Below are positions 53,272 to 63,063 of a stretch of 64,000 bases of DNA, one piece after another. The notes under the pieces are model-generated. The model saw nothing but the letters and a program-made list of their open reading frames with translations. It did not search any database and had not been told where the DNA came from. The stretch comes from Micromonospora inyonensis (GTDB lineage Bacteria; Actinomycetota; Actinomycetes; Mycobacteriales; Micromonosporaceae), in assembly GCF_900091415.1 (NCBI RefSeq), contig NZ_FMHU01000001.1, forward strand, positions 2,356,001-2,420,000. The letters run 5' to 3'. The position numbers and the translations under genes are program-made. How positions within the stretch are numbered: the stretch's first letter is position 1; the number at the start of each line of letters is the position of its first letter.

Positions 53272-54694
53272 ATGGCGTTCGCGGCGATCCACCCTGAGGC
53301 CGGCCGCATTGACGCCACCCTGCCCGACCTCGGTCGCGGGCTGACTTGGGACCAGGTGCACAAGACCCGGCCCCGGGTCGCGCTGCGCTGCGCTGAGTGC
53401 GGCCACGGAGTGCACGCCAAGGTGTCCGCCCGCAAGCTGCGGTACTTCGCCCACGACCCCGGTCGGCCCGCCGACTGCGCCTGGCTGAACGAGTCCCTGG
53501 AGCATCACCTGCTCAAGTTGGAACTCGCGACCGCGATCCGCGCCGCCGTCTGGCACGCCGAACTGGAGGTCCGTGCCCCCGACGGCACCTGGCGCGCCGA
53601 CGTGCTCGCCTCATCCCACGACGGCACCCAGCGTGTCGTTTGGGAGGCCCAGCTGTCACCCATTACCGCCGAGGACGTCCAGGAGCGCACCGAGCGGTAC
53701 TGGGCCGAAGGCATCGACGTGTGCTGGGTCAGCCCCGGCGGGAAAGCGCCCTGGATCGGCGACGTGCCGTCGATCCGGGTCCAAGAGCCGCGCGATCACC
53801 GGCCCGTGGACCGTCGCCGACGGGCCCGCCGCCTTCTACTTCAAGCACAACACCTGGGTCGCCGTCGAAGACGTGCAACTGACCGCCTTCATCCGTTGGG
53901 TCCTGCACGGGCAGACGATTCCCCACTGGGTCCGCCCCCGGTACCGGCGGATCTGGTACCCCACCAGCGAGAGTCACCGCCGCCGGAACCTGATCTGGAC
54001 CACCAGCCGACACGTCGACACCGAGACCCGGCACGAGGCGATGCGGCAACGGCAGGACGAGCGCAAACGCCAACGGGAAGAGCAAGAACGCCGAGCCGAG
54101 CAACAACGCCAGGCCGAAGCAGAGGCCCGCCGGCAGGAAGAAGAACGCCAACGCGAGGCCCAACGGCAAGAACAGGAACGGCAGCGCCAGATCCGAGCAG
54201 CAGGAGAGGCCGCCCGCTGGGCAGAACAGCGGCGGCAGTGGGAGATCGAAGCCGAGCAGGCCCGGCAGCGGCGTGAAGCCGAGGAACGACGGCGCCAGGA
54301 GCAGGCCCGCGCCGCCGAGGAACAACGGCTGCGGCAGGAGCGTGAGGAAGAGTTAGCCGCAGGCCGGTGGTGGACGGGGCTGTCGTCTGTGCAGATTGGC
54401 CAGCTGCGTGACGCCGTGGCCGAGCCGCTATGGGGGAGAGAGGCAACTGGCGTCGAGTTCGACCCCTTGGGCGTCACCGTCGACAGCGCCTACGGCATCG
54501 CCATCTACGTCCGCCGCCGGCTACACGGCGTCCTCCGTCCCAGCCCCGCCTCGCTGGGGAGGCTCCCGCCCGTGGTGCCTGTCTACGTCCGCAACGCCCG
54601 CGAAGCCCACGAACTCGTCAGCACTGGCAACATCGATCCCGCCCGCGTCGTGCACTTCGACCTCCCCGACCACGAACAGATGTCGCTCATGTGA
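53272..54694 (+). pseudogene. CoiA-like competence/nuclease-domain gene, frameshifted
   Basis: From ATG 53272 the first frame encodes a Zn-ribbon-like CAECGHGVHAK, RKLRYFAHDPG, ESLEHHLLKLELATAIR and WEAQLSP, which match the CoiA family (nuclease-fold with DxE/QxK-type sites). Near 53803 an extra C in GGCCCG shifts the frame; the second frame continues WTVADGPAAFYFKHNTWVAV, then a long Glu/Gln/Arg coiled coil (about 54040-54360) and a C-terminal domain ending HEQMSLM. Removing one C restores a single protein of about 473 residues. It could be a real mutation or a base-call error. Confidence 0.7.
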
Positions 54695-54889
54695 CCCGTC
54701 ACCAGCGGCTGCCGCGAGAAGGGACAACCAACGAGTGCGGCCGGTGTGCCCCGGCCATCGGAGGCGCCCGCAAGAAGGGTGTTTGTGGCCTTCGCCGTGA
54801 TCGCGATGGTATTGGTCTTCGGCCTGCGCTGGTCGGTCCTGCGGTTGCTCGGGGTCGGGTGCTGACCGAGGGCGGGATCGGAGATCCTG

Positions 54890-55680
54890 GTGTACGTGTC
54901 GACATCTTCTGCGGACCAGCCCGTGCCGGGTGGGTCTGATCCGGCGCCGCGGCCGTCGCGGCGGGCGTTCAGTCCGGAGTTCAAGCTGCGGATCCTCGCC
55001 GAGTATGAGAATGCCCCGCATGGGGAGAAAGCGGCTGTGTTGCGGCGGGAAGGGTTGTATTCGTCGCATCTGATCGAGTGGGCGAGAGCCCGCGACGCCG
55101 GGGCTCTGACCGGCAGCGGTAGCGACGGGGATTCATCCGCGGGATCGCGGCGGCCGGCTCGGAAGACGGCTGAGCAGATCGAGGTGGAGAAGCTGCGCCG
55201 GCAGAACGAGAAACTGCAGGCTGATCTGAAGAAGACCCGGATGGCGTTGGACATCATGGGAAAAGCACACGCGCTCTTGGAAGAACTCTCCGAGAGCGCG
55301 GACAACGATCCGCCGCCGAGCAGGTCCTGACCACGGCGTTCACCGACCTGCGATCGGCGGGGATAGCGGTGCAACGCGGCTGCGAGCTGACTGGGACCTC
55401 ACGCGCGACCCACTACCGCCGCCGCAGCGGGCTGGGGCCGGTGCACGGGCCGTGGCTGCCGCGGACCCCGCCGCCGTCGGCGCTGTCGGACACCGAGCGG
55501 GCCCGCATCCTCGACGTGTTGAACAGTGCGGTGTATGCCGATTTGGCGATTCCGCAGGTCTGGGCTCGGGAACTCGACGAGGGCCGGTACTGGTGCTCCC
55601 TGTCGACGATGTATCGCATCGCCCGCACCGCCGGGCAGGTCCGCGAACGACGCCGGCAGGTCACCCACCCGCCACGGGTG
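54890..55680 (+). pseudogene. IS3-family element remnant (OrfA complete, OrfB truncated)
   Basis: OrfA (54890-55330) has RAFSPEFKLRILAEYE and a coiled coil at VEKLRRQNEKLQADLKKTR. The OrfB frame begins near 55331 with TTAFTDLRSAGIAVQRGCEL and SRATHYRR, but stops being OrfB at about 55680, where inverted IS110 sequence begins, so the DDE domain is lost. Confidence 0.75.
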
Positions 55681-56312
55681 CGTCCCAGGGGCTCGTCGCC
55701 GGTGTCGATCCGGCGCAGCGTGTGGGGCAGGGTGCGGGCGGCATCGGCGATGACGTAGGCGTCCCGGGCGTCGGTCTTCGCGCTGCCGGGGTGCAGGTCA
55801 GAGATGCGGCGCATCGCCAGCCCGGGCAGGTAGGCCACCTGGTGCCCGCAGGCACGCGCGAGCGCGACGGGCAGGGCGCCGATCGAGGCGGGTTGGTCGA
55901 CTACGACCAGAACCGTCCCGTGGCGGGCGAGTTTGTCGAACAGCTGCCGCAGCCGGGCCTCCGTGTTCGGCAACGGCGCATCGTGTAGCCGCTTGCCGTC
56001 CGGAGCCAACCCGACCGCATGGTGATCACCCTTGCAGACGTCCAAGCCCAGGAAGACGCCGTATCCGCCGTACACCAGCCCGCCTCCACACCTCGCCACC
56101 GCCTCGGCCACAGTCAACGGCGTCGGACTGCCGGCAGCCACGTTACGAAGAGACCAACCCCAGACGGGGCGGCCGGGTCCCTATGAGCGGTCCGCCGACG
56201 CCACCCGACCCGGCGACAACACCCCCTGGATCATTCGTACGACAGGGGCAGGAAGTCATACCGGGCCGGGCGACCGAGGAGTCCCCGGCTGGGGACGATC
56301 AAAAAGGTAAGG
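55681..56312 (-). pseudogene. Truncated second IS110 copy
   Basis: Minus-strand translation from 56141 gives VFLGLDVCKGDHHAVGL through TAKTDARDAYVIADAART and LPHTLRRIDTGDE, matching the first 150 or so residues of the recombinase at 12211. The non-coding left end (56142-56312) also matches the 11998-12210 region. The C-terminal half is missing at 55681. Confidence 0.8.
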
Positions 56313-56551
56313 GGCGGGCGACACCCATGATCTTGGATGATGTGCGCGGTGTGTGCTCTCCAGCGGATGCCAACCCGGGTCAACCGGTGCCAACGCGGGT
56401 CACCGCAGCCGACTGCCGGTCGCAAACCGGGGTTCGTGTGCTCCGGGTGTGGTCCTGGGCTGGGAGAACAGGGGTGCGGGTGACGTGGGTGAACGTGGGC
56501 CACTCCCTGCCACCCCAGGTGAACCGCCAGGTCGCTAGACTGGGCACTCGC

Positions 56552-56627
56552 GCCCTCGTAGCTCAGGGGATAGAGCATCGGTTTCCTAAACCGTGTGTCG
56601 CAGGTTCGAATCCTGCCGGGGGCACCA
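56552..56627 (+). tRNA. tRNA-Arg (anticodon CCU), CCA encoded
   Basis: The acceptor arms GCCCTCG and CGGGGGC pair over seven bases, the D-arm reads GCTC-AGGGGATA-GAGC, the anticodon loop TTCCTAA gives CCU, the T-arm contains GGTTCGAATCC, and CCA is encoded at 56625-56627. A TAGACT -10-like hexamer stands about 15 bp upstream. tRNA-Arg(CCU) is a common integration target, which fits the decayed integrase nearby. Confidence 0.95.
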
Positions 56628-56632
56628 GCGTA

Positions 56633-56665
56633 AGGCCTTGACCAGCAGGAAGCCGGTCAGGGCCT
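56633..56665 (+). terminator. Hairpin terminator after tRNA-Arg
   Basis: AGGCCTTGACC pairs with GGTCAGGGCCT (one G-T pair) across an 11-nt loop, directly after the tRNA. Confidence 0.65.
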
Positions 56666-56739
56666 AGATGCTTATCTATGCGATTTTGAATCGTCCCCCG
56701 AAAAACCCGGTAACCCGGTGGGTGTCAAGCCCCGGGTTT

Positions 56740-57060
56740 GATGGAGATCACACCGCGTGGTGTTCGCCCTTGCCGACATCCAGGACCAGGAACACCGCGT
56801 AGCCTCACCGTGGCACGTCCTGTCTCGTCACAGGCGCCAAGAGGGGGTGGACATGGACCCGGTCACCGGTATGGTGCCGACCGCCGGCACCCAAGTTACG
56901 AGGAGATCTACCGGAAGGCGACCCGGTCCCTATCAGCGGTCGGACGGCGCCACCAGGCCCGGCGACAACCCCCGGATCATGCGAACGACAGGGGCAACCG
57001 GTCATACCGGGCCAGGTGACCAGGCAGTCGCTGACGGGGAGCACGAAAAAGGTAGCGAGG
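56740..57060 (-). repeat. Divergent IS110 left-end fragment
   Basis: This stretch repeats, in diverged form, the IS110 left-end sequence: GTCCCTATCAGCGGTC, CCCGGATCAT, TCATACCGGGCC and a terminal AAAAAGGTA. It also carries the coding start in decayed form (GTGTTCGCCCTTGCCGACAT). It is a third, older IS110 relic on the same side of the window. Confidence 0.55.
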
Positions 57061-57146
57061 GCGAGGGGCACTGCGTCTACCCGGACAGGCTAACCGGCCC
57101 GTCGGCGAGAGCGGCGTTGCCGGCCGGTCGCCCGGTCGGCAGGACC

Positions 57147-58406
57147 TCAGGTGCCCCCGATCGGCACCGCCTCCGGCGTCCCGGTCGCATCCGCCTGGGG
57201 CACCGCGGCGCGTCGGGGGGCCGCGAGCCAGATGATGACGATCCAGAGCAGCGCACACCCGCCGGCGACCACAAAGCTCAGCCCGTAGCTGCCGGTCGCG
57301 GAGTAACTGAAGCCACCAAACCAGGTCGCGAAGGCTGAGCCGATGGCGCTGGCAACCTGGAAGAAGCCGATTGCCCGAGCGAGGCGGGAACCGGTGAAGA
57401 GGTCGCCGACGGCGGCGATCCGGGCTCCAATGATCATGCCAACCCCGGAGCCGAGCAGAAGAATCGCCAGGACCAGCAACGGTGTCGGCGGTAGGATCCA
57501 GAGTAGGCCGAGACCCGCGAGGAAGGCGATCGCGCCGACAGTGGCGGTCAACTCCCGGTTTGTGCGGTCGGAGAGCACGCCGCCGAGCAGTTGACCGCCA
57601 GCGTAACTCAGGCCGGTCATGCCTAGCAGGAGCCCGGAGATCGCGACACCGTGCCCCTCGGTGGTCAGAAATGGCACGATGGTCTGGAAGGTGAAGAAGT
57701 CGGTGACGCTAGCGGTCAGGGCGGCGAGGCAGACTAACCAGAACACCGGACTACGGAACAGGTTCGTCGCGCGTTCCATCGGCGTCGGCGTCTCCTCGAT
57801 CACCGCGCCGGCGGCCCCGGGCTGGTCCATGAAGAGAAAGCCGACCGTGCCCAGCGCGGCGAGGCAGCCGGCCACCAGATAGCCGGCGCGCCAGCCGTAC
57901 TCCTGAACAACGAGGGCGAGCAGCGAGAAGAGCAGGAAGTTGCCGACCCCGAGGCAGGCGTACGCGATTCCGGTCGCTCGGCCCCGGTCCTCGGCGTAGC
58001 CGCTGGTGATGATCACCTGGCTGGCCACGACGAGCATCGTAGTCGCTGGCGCCAACACCACCATGTAGAGAAGGTAGAACTGCCACAGCTCGGTCGGCAG
58101 CGACGCCGCCGCGACGGCCGCCGCGAAGAGCGGCAGGAAGATCAAGATGATCCGGCGTGCGCCGTAGTGGCCGACGACACGTCCCGCGAACGGGCCGGCG
58201 ACCATGCTGGCGAGCAGGTACCCCGCGAACATCCCGGACGCCTGCGCGCGGTCCAACCCGAGATCGACCACGAACGACGAGTAGAAAATGGAAAAGCCTT
58301 CCACCACTCCGAACACGGCGGCGAGCACGATCCCGCTGGCGAACGCGACCCGCCAGCGGCTTAGGAATCCTTGGCGCCTCCGGCGCGTCTCGTCAGCGGC
58401 GGTCAC
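57147..58406 (-). CDS. MFS transporter (oxalate/formate antiporter-like)
   Basis: The 419-residue protein has about 12 membrane segments, with FAGRVVGHYGARR as the loop motif and a second-half SDRTNREL. GTG 58406 overlaps the upstream stop (GTGA); the 118 codons before it are antisense to the neighbouring gene. It is the last gene of the operon and a likely exporter or precursor importer for the small pathway. Confidence 0.85.
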   Translation of the reverse strand: MTAADETRRRRQGFLSRWRVAFASGIVLAAVFGVVEGFSIFYSSFVVDLGLDRAQASGMFAGYLLASMVAGPFAGRVVGHYGARRIILIFLPLFAAAVAAASLPTELWQFYLLYMVVLAPATTMLVVASQVIITSGYAEDRGRATGIAYACLGVGNFLLFSLLALVVQEYGWRAGYLVAGCLAALGTVGFLFMDQPGAAGAVIEETPTPMERATNLFRSPVFWLVCLAALTASVTDFFTFQTIVPFLTTEGHGVAISGLLLGMTGLSYAGGQLLGGVLSDRTNRELTATVGAIAFLAGLGLLWILPPTPLLVLAILLLGSGVGMIIGARIAAVGDLFTGSRLARAIGFFQVASAIGSAFATWFGGFSYSATGSYGLSFVVAGGCALLWIVIIWLAAPRRAAVPQADATGTPEAVPIGGT

Positions 58407-59581
58407 TGGTGGATGGCCGGAGCTAGTGAACGGGGAAACCGGGGCGGGCCGAGCAGGGGCGCCGGGGGGATAAGGTCGACCGCCTCGTACGCCTCCGCGA
58501 TCCGCTGCCGGGTGCGGCAGTTCGATTCGAGCGCCTCGGCCCCGCCGGTAAGCATCTCCCGGCTGGCGTCGTCGGTCGCGTCGAACCATGAGACCAGGAG
58601 CTGAGGGTGGAATCCCACCCGGACCTTGAAGCCGTACATGCTGCGGCCCATCTCGATGCGCCGGACACTGAGCCGCTCCGCGAGATCCAACGTGTTGGCG
58701 TAGAGCGCGTAGTAGGTGGCGTACGCCTTGTGGAAGTCGTAGTTCAGGCCGGCGATCCACGCGTACAGGGTGTCAGCGCGGTGCAGCAGGATGAACCCAC
58801 CCAGCAGCACGTCGTCCTTCCAGATGGTCAGGAAGTGCAACTGCTCACGAAGGTGCCGGAAGATGCTGCGGATGTTGTCGGGCGGATTGATCGTAGGGAT
58901 GCCGTGGCGGGCGCAGACATCCTCCACGAGCCCTGCGAACGCATCGACGTATCCGGGGTCCACATCCGTGCGTACCGTGACGCCCAGGCGCTCCGAACGA
59001 CGACGCAGCCGGCCGAACTCCCGGCGGACCTTGTTCTTGAGACCGGCTAGATGCGCCTCGGCGGTGCCCACGAAGTTCACCCCGCTGGTCGCCTCGGTGT
59101 AGATGCTCACGAAGCCGAGGCGGTCGAGTTCGTCGCAGAGCGGATCTGTCTCCGGCACGCCGGGAAAGCCGTAAAGCGGGCTGCCGAGGTCGGTGGCGAC
59201 CTCGCGCATCGTCGCGACCAGTCCGGGCGCGACCTCGGCGGCCGGCAGCGTGGAACAGATCCCGTTGAAGTATGAGTAGAACGAGTGCCCGACGAGCATC
59301 CGGGCCCGCAGGATCGGGTGATCGAATCCGTAGTCCGGCCCGTAGCCGGTGTAGTGCGGGTCCTCCGACGCGTAGTACATCGGAGCGACGGCCCGCAGCT
59401 TGCCATTCTCGCGCCACACCAGGTGGCGGACGGCGTGCAGCGGCGCGGGCGGCTCCTTCTCATAGGCACTGAGCCACTCGACCGTGGAGAAGACGGAACC
59501 CCCTGCTGCGTCGACCACCTCGTTCCATTCCGTTGGATCGACGTGATCGATGGAGTCAATGACCTGCCAGCCGTCGCTCAT
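58403..59581 (-). CDS. FemAB/GNAT-like acyltransferase
   Basis: The 392-residue protein has the double-GNAT layout of FemAB-like proteins: an N-terminal half with NEVVDAAGGSVFSTVEWLSAYE, and a C-terminal half with VRREFGRLRRRSERLGV, LLGGFILLHRADTLYAWIAG and an alpha-beta end. Such enzymes use aminoacyl-tRNA or acyl-CoA to form amides. It overlaps both neighbours by 4 bp. In this operon it may add an aminoacyl or acyl group to the product. Confidence 0.75.
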   Translation of the reverse strand: MSDGWQVIDSIDHVDPTEWNEVVDAAGGSVFSTVEWLSAYEKEPPAPLHAVRHLVWRENGKLRAVAPMYYASEDPHYTGYGPDYGFDHPILRARMLVGHSFYSYFNGICSTLPAAEVAPGLVATMREVATDLGSPLYGFPGVPETDPLCDELDRLGFVSIYTEATSGVNFVGTAEAHLAGLKNKVRREFGRLRRRSERLGVTVRTDVDPGYVDAFAGLVEDVCARHGIPTINPPDNIRSIFRHLREQLHFLTIWKDDVLLGGFILLHRADTLYAWIAGLNYDFHKAYATYYALYANTLDLAERLSVRRIEMGRSMYGFKVRVGFHPQLLVSWFDATDDASREMLTGGAEALESNCRTRQRIAEAYEAVDLIPPAPLLGPPRFPRSLAPAIHQ

Positions 59582-60954
59582 GCACTCCTCATTCCACTAC
59601 GCCCTTCGGCTGCGGGTGCGTTCACGCCGACGACTGGAATCAGCAGGGACATCCGGACCATGACCCGGGTGATTGCCGAGACCGCCAACACCGCCGCCGC
59701 CTGATCGAGCGGCTTGCCGGCGTCAGAGAGCGACGATGCGATTTGACGCTCGGTAGCCCCCTGACCGAGGTCAGTATATATGCGCTCCAGATGAGCCGAA
59801 GCATCCTGGATGGCGCTGAGGCCCGCCACCGACCAGAACTCGTCGGGCATCCGCCGCAGTTCGGCACCGACCTTCAGCGCCAACTCCTCGACGGGCAGGC
59901 TCCGGCCGGTGCCCCGGTACGACTGCCGCGTATCGATCAGGTCCGGAGCGGGCACGTGGGCGCGTATGCCGCTGCCGTTTCGTCGGATCCGCAGCGTCGA
60001 ACAGTGGTAGTGGGTCCAGCCCCGCTCCGCGCAGCGCCGCTGCAACTCCTCGGTGATCTCCTCGGCGTCGCGCTGACCGTCCAGCGTGGAGGCACGTGCC
60101 GCGGTGATGGCATTGCGCACCAGCATCGGCACGGCACTGTCGGTAACGACGAGGATGTCACAGCCCGGTGGCATGAGGCCGGCGAGCTCGGTCACGGCGA
60201 TCGGCGTCCGCGGGCCACCCGGGCATTGAAAGCGCATGACCAGGCTGTCGGCGGTGCTCATGGTGGCGTACCACCGCCAGAGCGCCCGAATCAGCCGCAG
60301 CCCGTCCGGACCGCCGTCTCCTGCCGTCGGGTACGGCACCCCGTCCGGTACTGGCACTCCGGGCAGGTTGGCCACCACGGCGTCGTACCCGTCGCCGCGG
60401 TCCAGGTCGAGAAAGTCGCCCACCTCGGCTCGGCAGTCGGCCACGGCGGAATTGAGAGCCGCCGATATTCTGAACGCCTCGACCGCCGCTGGCAGCACGT
60501 CGAGCCCGTGTACCTGGTGGGCGGTGCGGGCGGCGGCCATGCTCGCGAGGCCCGATCCGCAGCCGATGTCCAGCACTCGCCCGCGCGGCGCCGCGGCGAG
60601 CACTGCGGAGGCGAAGCGCAGCGAATCCTCGCCGATGTGGATGTCGCCGGTGCCGGAACCGTACTCCCGGTGGCCGGCGGCGAGGACGCCACGGAACGCC
60701 GTTACCGCCCACGACGCGGCCACCAGTCGGTCGGATTCCCGCCGGCCCAGGCCGAGCTGAACGATCAGCTCGGCCTGGGCCGGGTCGACCGCGCTGGCGG
60801 GCACCTCGACGCCGAGGTGCAACAGCCGCAGAAGGCTTGCCCCCGGCGGCACTACCTCGGCTGGAAGCCATGGCTCCCAGACGTTTAGGTGCCGGGAGCG
60901 GGCTAGCTCGATCGTGGCGGCGAAGGCCGCGCTGGCGAGGCCGGTTCCGGTCAT
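59578..60954 (-). CDS. PrmC/HemK-like SAM methyltransferase
   Basis: The 458-residue protein has an N-terminal helical region, SAM motif I VLDIGCGSGLASMAA, the acidic GLDVLP, and VVANLPGVPV where N5-glutamine methyltransferases carry NPPY. The C-terminal 170 residues are an extra helical domain. The altered NLPG motif suggests a small-molecule or peptide amide substrate rather than release factors. ATGA overlaps link it to the following gene. Confidence 0.75.
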   Translation of the reverse strand: MTGTGLASAAFAATIELARSRHLNVWEPWLPAEVVPPGASLLRLLHLGVEVPASAVDPAQAELIVQLGLGRRESDRLVAASWAVTAFRGVLAAGHREYGSGTGDIHIGEDSLRFASAVLAAAPRGRVLDIGCGSGLASMAAARTAHQVHGLDVLPAAVEAFRISAALNSAVADCRAEVGDFLDLDRGDGYDAVVANLPGVPVPDGVPYPTAGDGGPDGLRLIRALWRWYATMSTADSLVMRFQCPGGPRTPIAVTELAGLMPPGCDILVVTDSAVPMLVRNAITAARASTLDGQRDAEEITEELQRRCAERGWTHYHCSTLRIRRNGSGIRAHVPAPDLIDTRQSYRGTGRSLPVEELALKVGAELRRMPDEFWSVAGLSAIQDASAHLERIYTDLGQGATERQIASSLSDAGKPLDQAAAVLAVSAITRVMVRMSLLIPVVGVNAPAAEGRSGMRSA

Positions 60955-60964
60955 GGGGACCCGC

Positions 60965-61723
60965 TCAGTCTTCGTGCCTGGCGTGCGACTCTGGATAGAG
61001 CGCCGCCATCGACGAGTGGTCGACCGGGCGCTGCAGGTCCGCCTCGGTGGCGAACGAGTAGCAGACGATCATTCGCTCGTCCGCCACCGACAGTGGCTTG
61101 ACCCGGTGCAGCGCGGTGTCCGCCTTCAGCAGGTACGCTGCGCCGACGCCCGGGTGCCGGGTCCAGACCGGGCCCTGCGCAACGAGCTTCTCCGGCTGCG
61201 GGTTCTCCCGGTCCCAGGGGGCGTCCTTGATGTATTCGAGGCTGCCGCCGTGCTCGGCCGGGGGCATCTTGAACACCCAGACGATCGCCCATGTGTAGTC
61301 GTCCCAGTGCCAGCCGTGCACGTCGTTCGGCTCGTGCAGCCGCGACGCGATGTACTCCTCCGGGGTGTAGGGCACCGGCAGTACCCGCTCGCCGACGATG
61401 CTCTCCAGCAGCTCGTACAGCGCCGGCGCGCGATAGATCGCCGGAATGATACCGCCGTCCTGGTGGATCGCGTCTCGGTCGATGTTGCTGTAGCGCCGCG
61501 GGGTGTTGCCGGACTGGGCGACGATGAGGTCGCGGCGGCGGGCGTTCGCCGCGAAGAGAGCCTCGAGCTCGGTGTGGGCGGCGGCCTGCAGATCTTCCGG
61601 TACGAACGGGTCGATTTCGATGTAGTGCTCGGTCTTGTAGCGATCGCGGAGGTCGGACAGCTGCCCGGCGAATCCCGCGAAGTGCTTCTTCAACCGGTCG
61701 TTGACGTTGAGTGTCAAGGTCAT
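60965..61723 (-). CDS. Fe(II)/2-oxoglutarate-dependent oxygenase
   Basis: The 252-residue protein has the facial triad HWD (His139, Asp141 in GWHWDDYTW) and probably His206 in ADTALHRVK, with Arg217 positioned for 2-oxoglutarate. GGAGGG precedes ATG 61723. Related small oxygenases act on free or carrier-bound amino acids; halogenases of this group have Gly or Ala where this protein has Asp, so hydroxylation or desaturation is expected, not halogenation. It follows the ATP-grasp gene, an arrangement known from amino-acid-derived antimetabolite pathways. Confidence 0.8.
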   Translation of the reverse strand: MTLTLNVNDRLKKHFAGFAGQLSDLRDRYKTEHYIEIDPFVPEDLQAAAHTELEALFAANARRRDLIVAQSGNTPRRYSNIDRDAIHQDGGIIPAIYRAPALYELLESIVGERVLPVPYTPEEYIASRLHEPNDVHGWHWDDYTWAIVWVFKMPPAEHGGSLEYIKDAPWDRENPQPEKLVAQGPVWTRHPGVGAAYLLKADTALHRVKPLSVADERMIVCYSFATEADLQRPVDHSSMAALYPESHARHED

Positions 61724-61836
61724 CGCATTTCCCTCCGCTAAACCATTGCCCCGGGCCGTTTCTGGGCACTAAAAATGCCTTGCGGGCCCGCATCATCGAG
61801 AGCCTGCTCGCTCGGAATTCGGAACCGAGGTTGAAT

Positions 61837-63063
61837 TCAGCCGACGAACGGATCGGCTGAGATGTGCAGGGAGAGTTCCAGCTCGTCCAGTCGTTGTTCG
61901 CACTCTGCCTCGTTCGCGCCGGTCACTATCGCGTATCCGACACGATCGAGGAAGCCGTGGGGTGGCAGGCGCAGAACATCGCCGTCCGCCGCCTCGATCA
62001 CAAACGACACCAGCCATTCCGGTGCCGCCGCGGCGACCTCGCTGGACGCCGACCGGAAAACCATGTCCTTACCAGGGGAGAAAAACCGGACCGCGGCCGC
62101 CGGTGCCACCGGCTCCCGGGCCGCCGGCGCCGGCCGGCCCATCGCGGCGGCCGCCGAAGCGACAGTCAGATCGACGCCGGTAGCGAGGAGCACCAGCAGC
62201 GGGATGACGTCGCCGGCCGGCCGCGCGGCTACTTCGATCACCCGGGGGCCGACCGCGCCCAGCCGGATCTCGGTGTGCGTCGCACCCCACTGGATGCCGA
62301 GCGCCCGCTGTGCCCGCTCGGCCAGCCGCGCGATCTCCTCCGGCACCGGACCGCCGACCACCACGTGACCGGACTCCTCGAACCACGGCGGTGGCACCAG
62401 CCTCTTGCGAGTCATCGCCACGGTCTGCACCTCACCGGCCCTGACCAGTGACTCCACGCTGACCTCTGGACCTTCGACGTACTCCTCGACCAAGATCGCG
62501 TTGGAAACGGCGCCATACTCAGCCCGCCCCGAGGCCCGGCACCTGCGGTACGCCTCACGCAGCTCGTTCGGCTGCCGCACCAGCACCACGCCGATGCTGC
62601 CCGCCAGATCGACTGGCTTGAGGACCAGCGGAAAACCGGTTCTCTGCGCCGCGGCCGTCACCTCGGCTAGTGTGGTGGCCGCGACGCTGACTGGAGAGGC
62701 GACCCCGGCCGCCTCGAAGGCCGCCCGCATCTGCCGCTTGTCCCGGCACCGGGCGGCGGCCGCTGGCGAGGAACCCCGCAGTCCCAACTCTACGGCGATC
62801 CGGGCGGCCGACTCCACGCTGAACTCGTCGTAGGTCACCACACCGGCCAGGCCCATCGGCCCGCTGTCTCGTAATGCCGCCAAAGTCGCCAATGGATCAC
62901 GCGGGTCGGCGAGCACCAATGAGTGAATGTGTGGCGTCGCCCACTCTGGCTCTTGCGGGGCCACCAGTACGAGATCGCAGAATTCTCCGAGTGCCGTTAA
63001 TGCGTACTCGCGATAATAGGGATCTCCGGCACCCAGTAGCACACAAAGGCCCCTGGTGTCCAT
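61837..63063 (-). CDS. ATP-grasp ligase (amino-acid ligase type)
   Basis: The 408-residue protein has the ATP-grasp layout: LLGAGDPYYREYAL at the N terminus, FPLVLKPVDLAGSIGVVLV with the ATP-binding Lys and glycine loop, ILVEEYVEGPEVSVES, and THTEIRLGAVGPRVIEVAAR with the Mg-binding Glu and Asn-like position. ATG 63063 with a G-rich site before it is preferred to the longer frame. These enzymes join two amino acids, or an amino acid and an amine, through an acyl phosphate. As the first gene of the five-gene operon it probably builds the scaffold later oxidised, methylated, acylated and exported. Confidence 0.83.
   Translation of the reverse strand: MDTRGLCVLLGAGDPYYREYALTALGEFCDLVLVAPQEPEWATPHIHSLVLADPRDPLATLAALRDSGPMGLAGVVTYDEFSVESAARIAVELGLRGSSPAAAARCRDKRQMRAAFEAAGVASPVSVAATTLAEVTAAAQRTGFPLVLKPVDLAGSIGVVLVRQPNELREAYRRCRASGRAEYGAVSNAILVEEYVEGPEVSVESLVRAGEVQTVAMTRKRLVPPPWFEESGHVVVGGPVPEEIARLAERAQRALGIQWGATHTEIRLGAVGPRVIEVAARPAGDVIPLLVLLATGVDLTVASAAAAMGRPAPAAREPVAPAAAVRFFSPGKDMVFRSASSEVAAAAPEWLVSFVIEAADGDVLRLPPHGFLDRVGYAIVTGANEAECEQRLDELELSLHISADPFVG

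Noticed and set aside
58407..58760. N-terminal extension of the second MFS gene
   Set aside because: It is antisense-coding sequence of the FemAB-like gene in another frame; the GTGA overlap gives a better start.
60965..61723. 2-Oxoglutarate halogenase
   Set aside because: The second metal ligand is Asp (HWD), whereas halogenases of this superfamily have Gly or Ala there to admit chloride.
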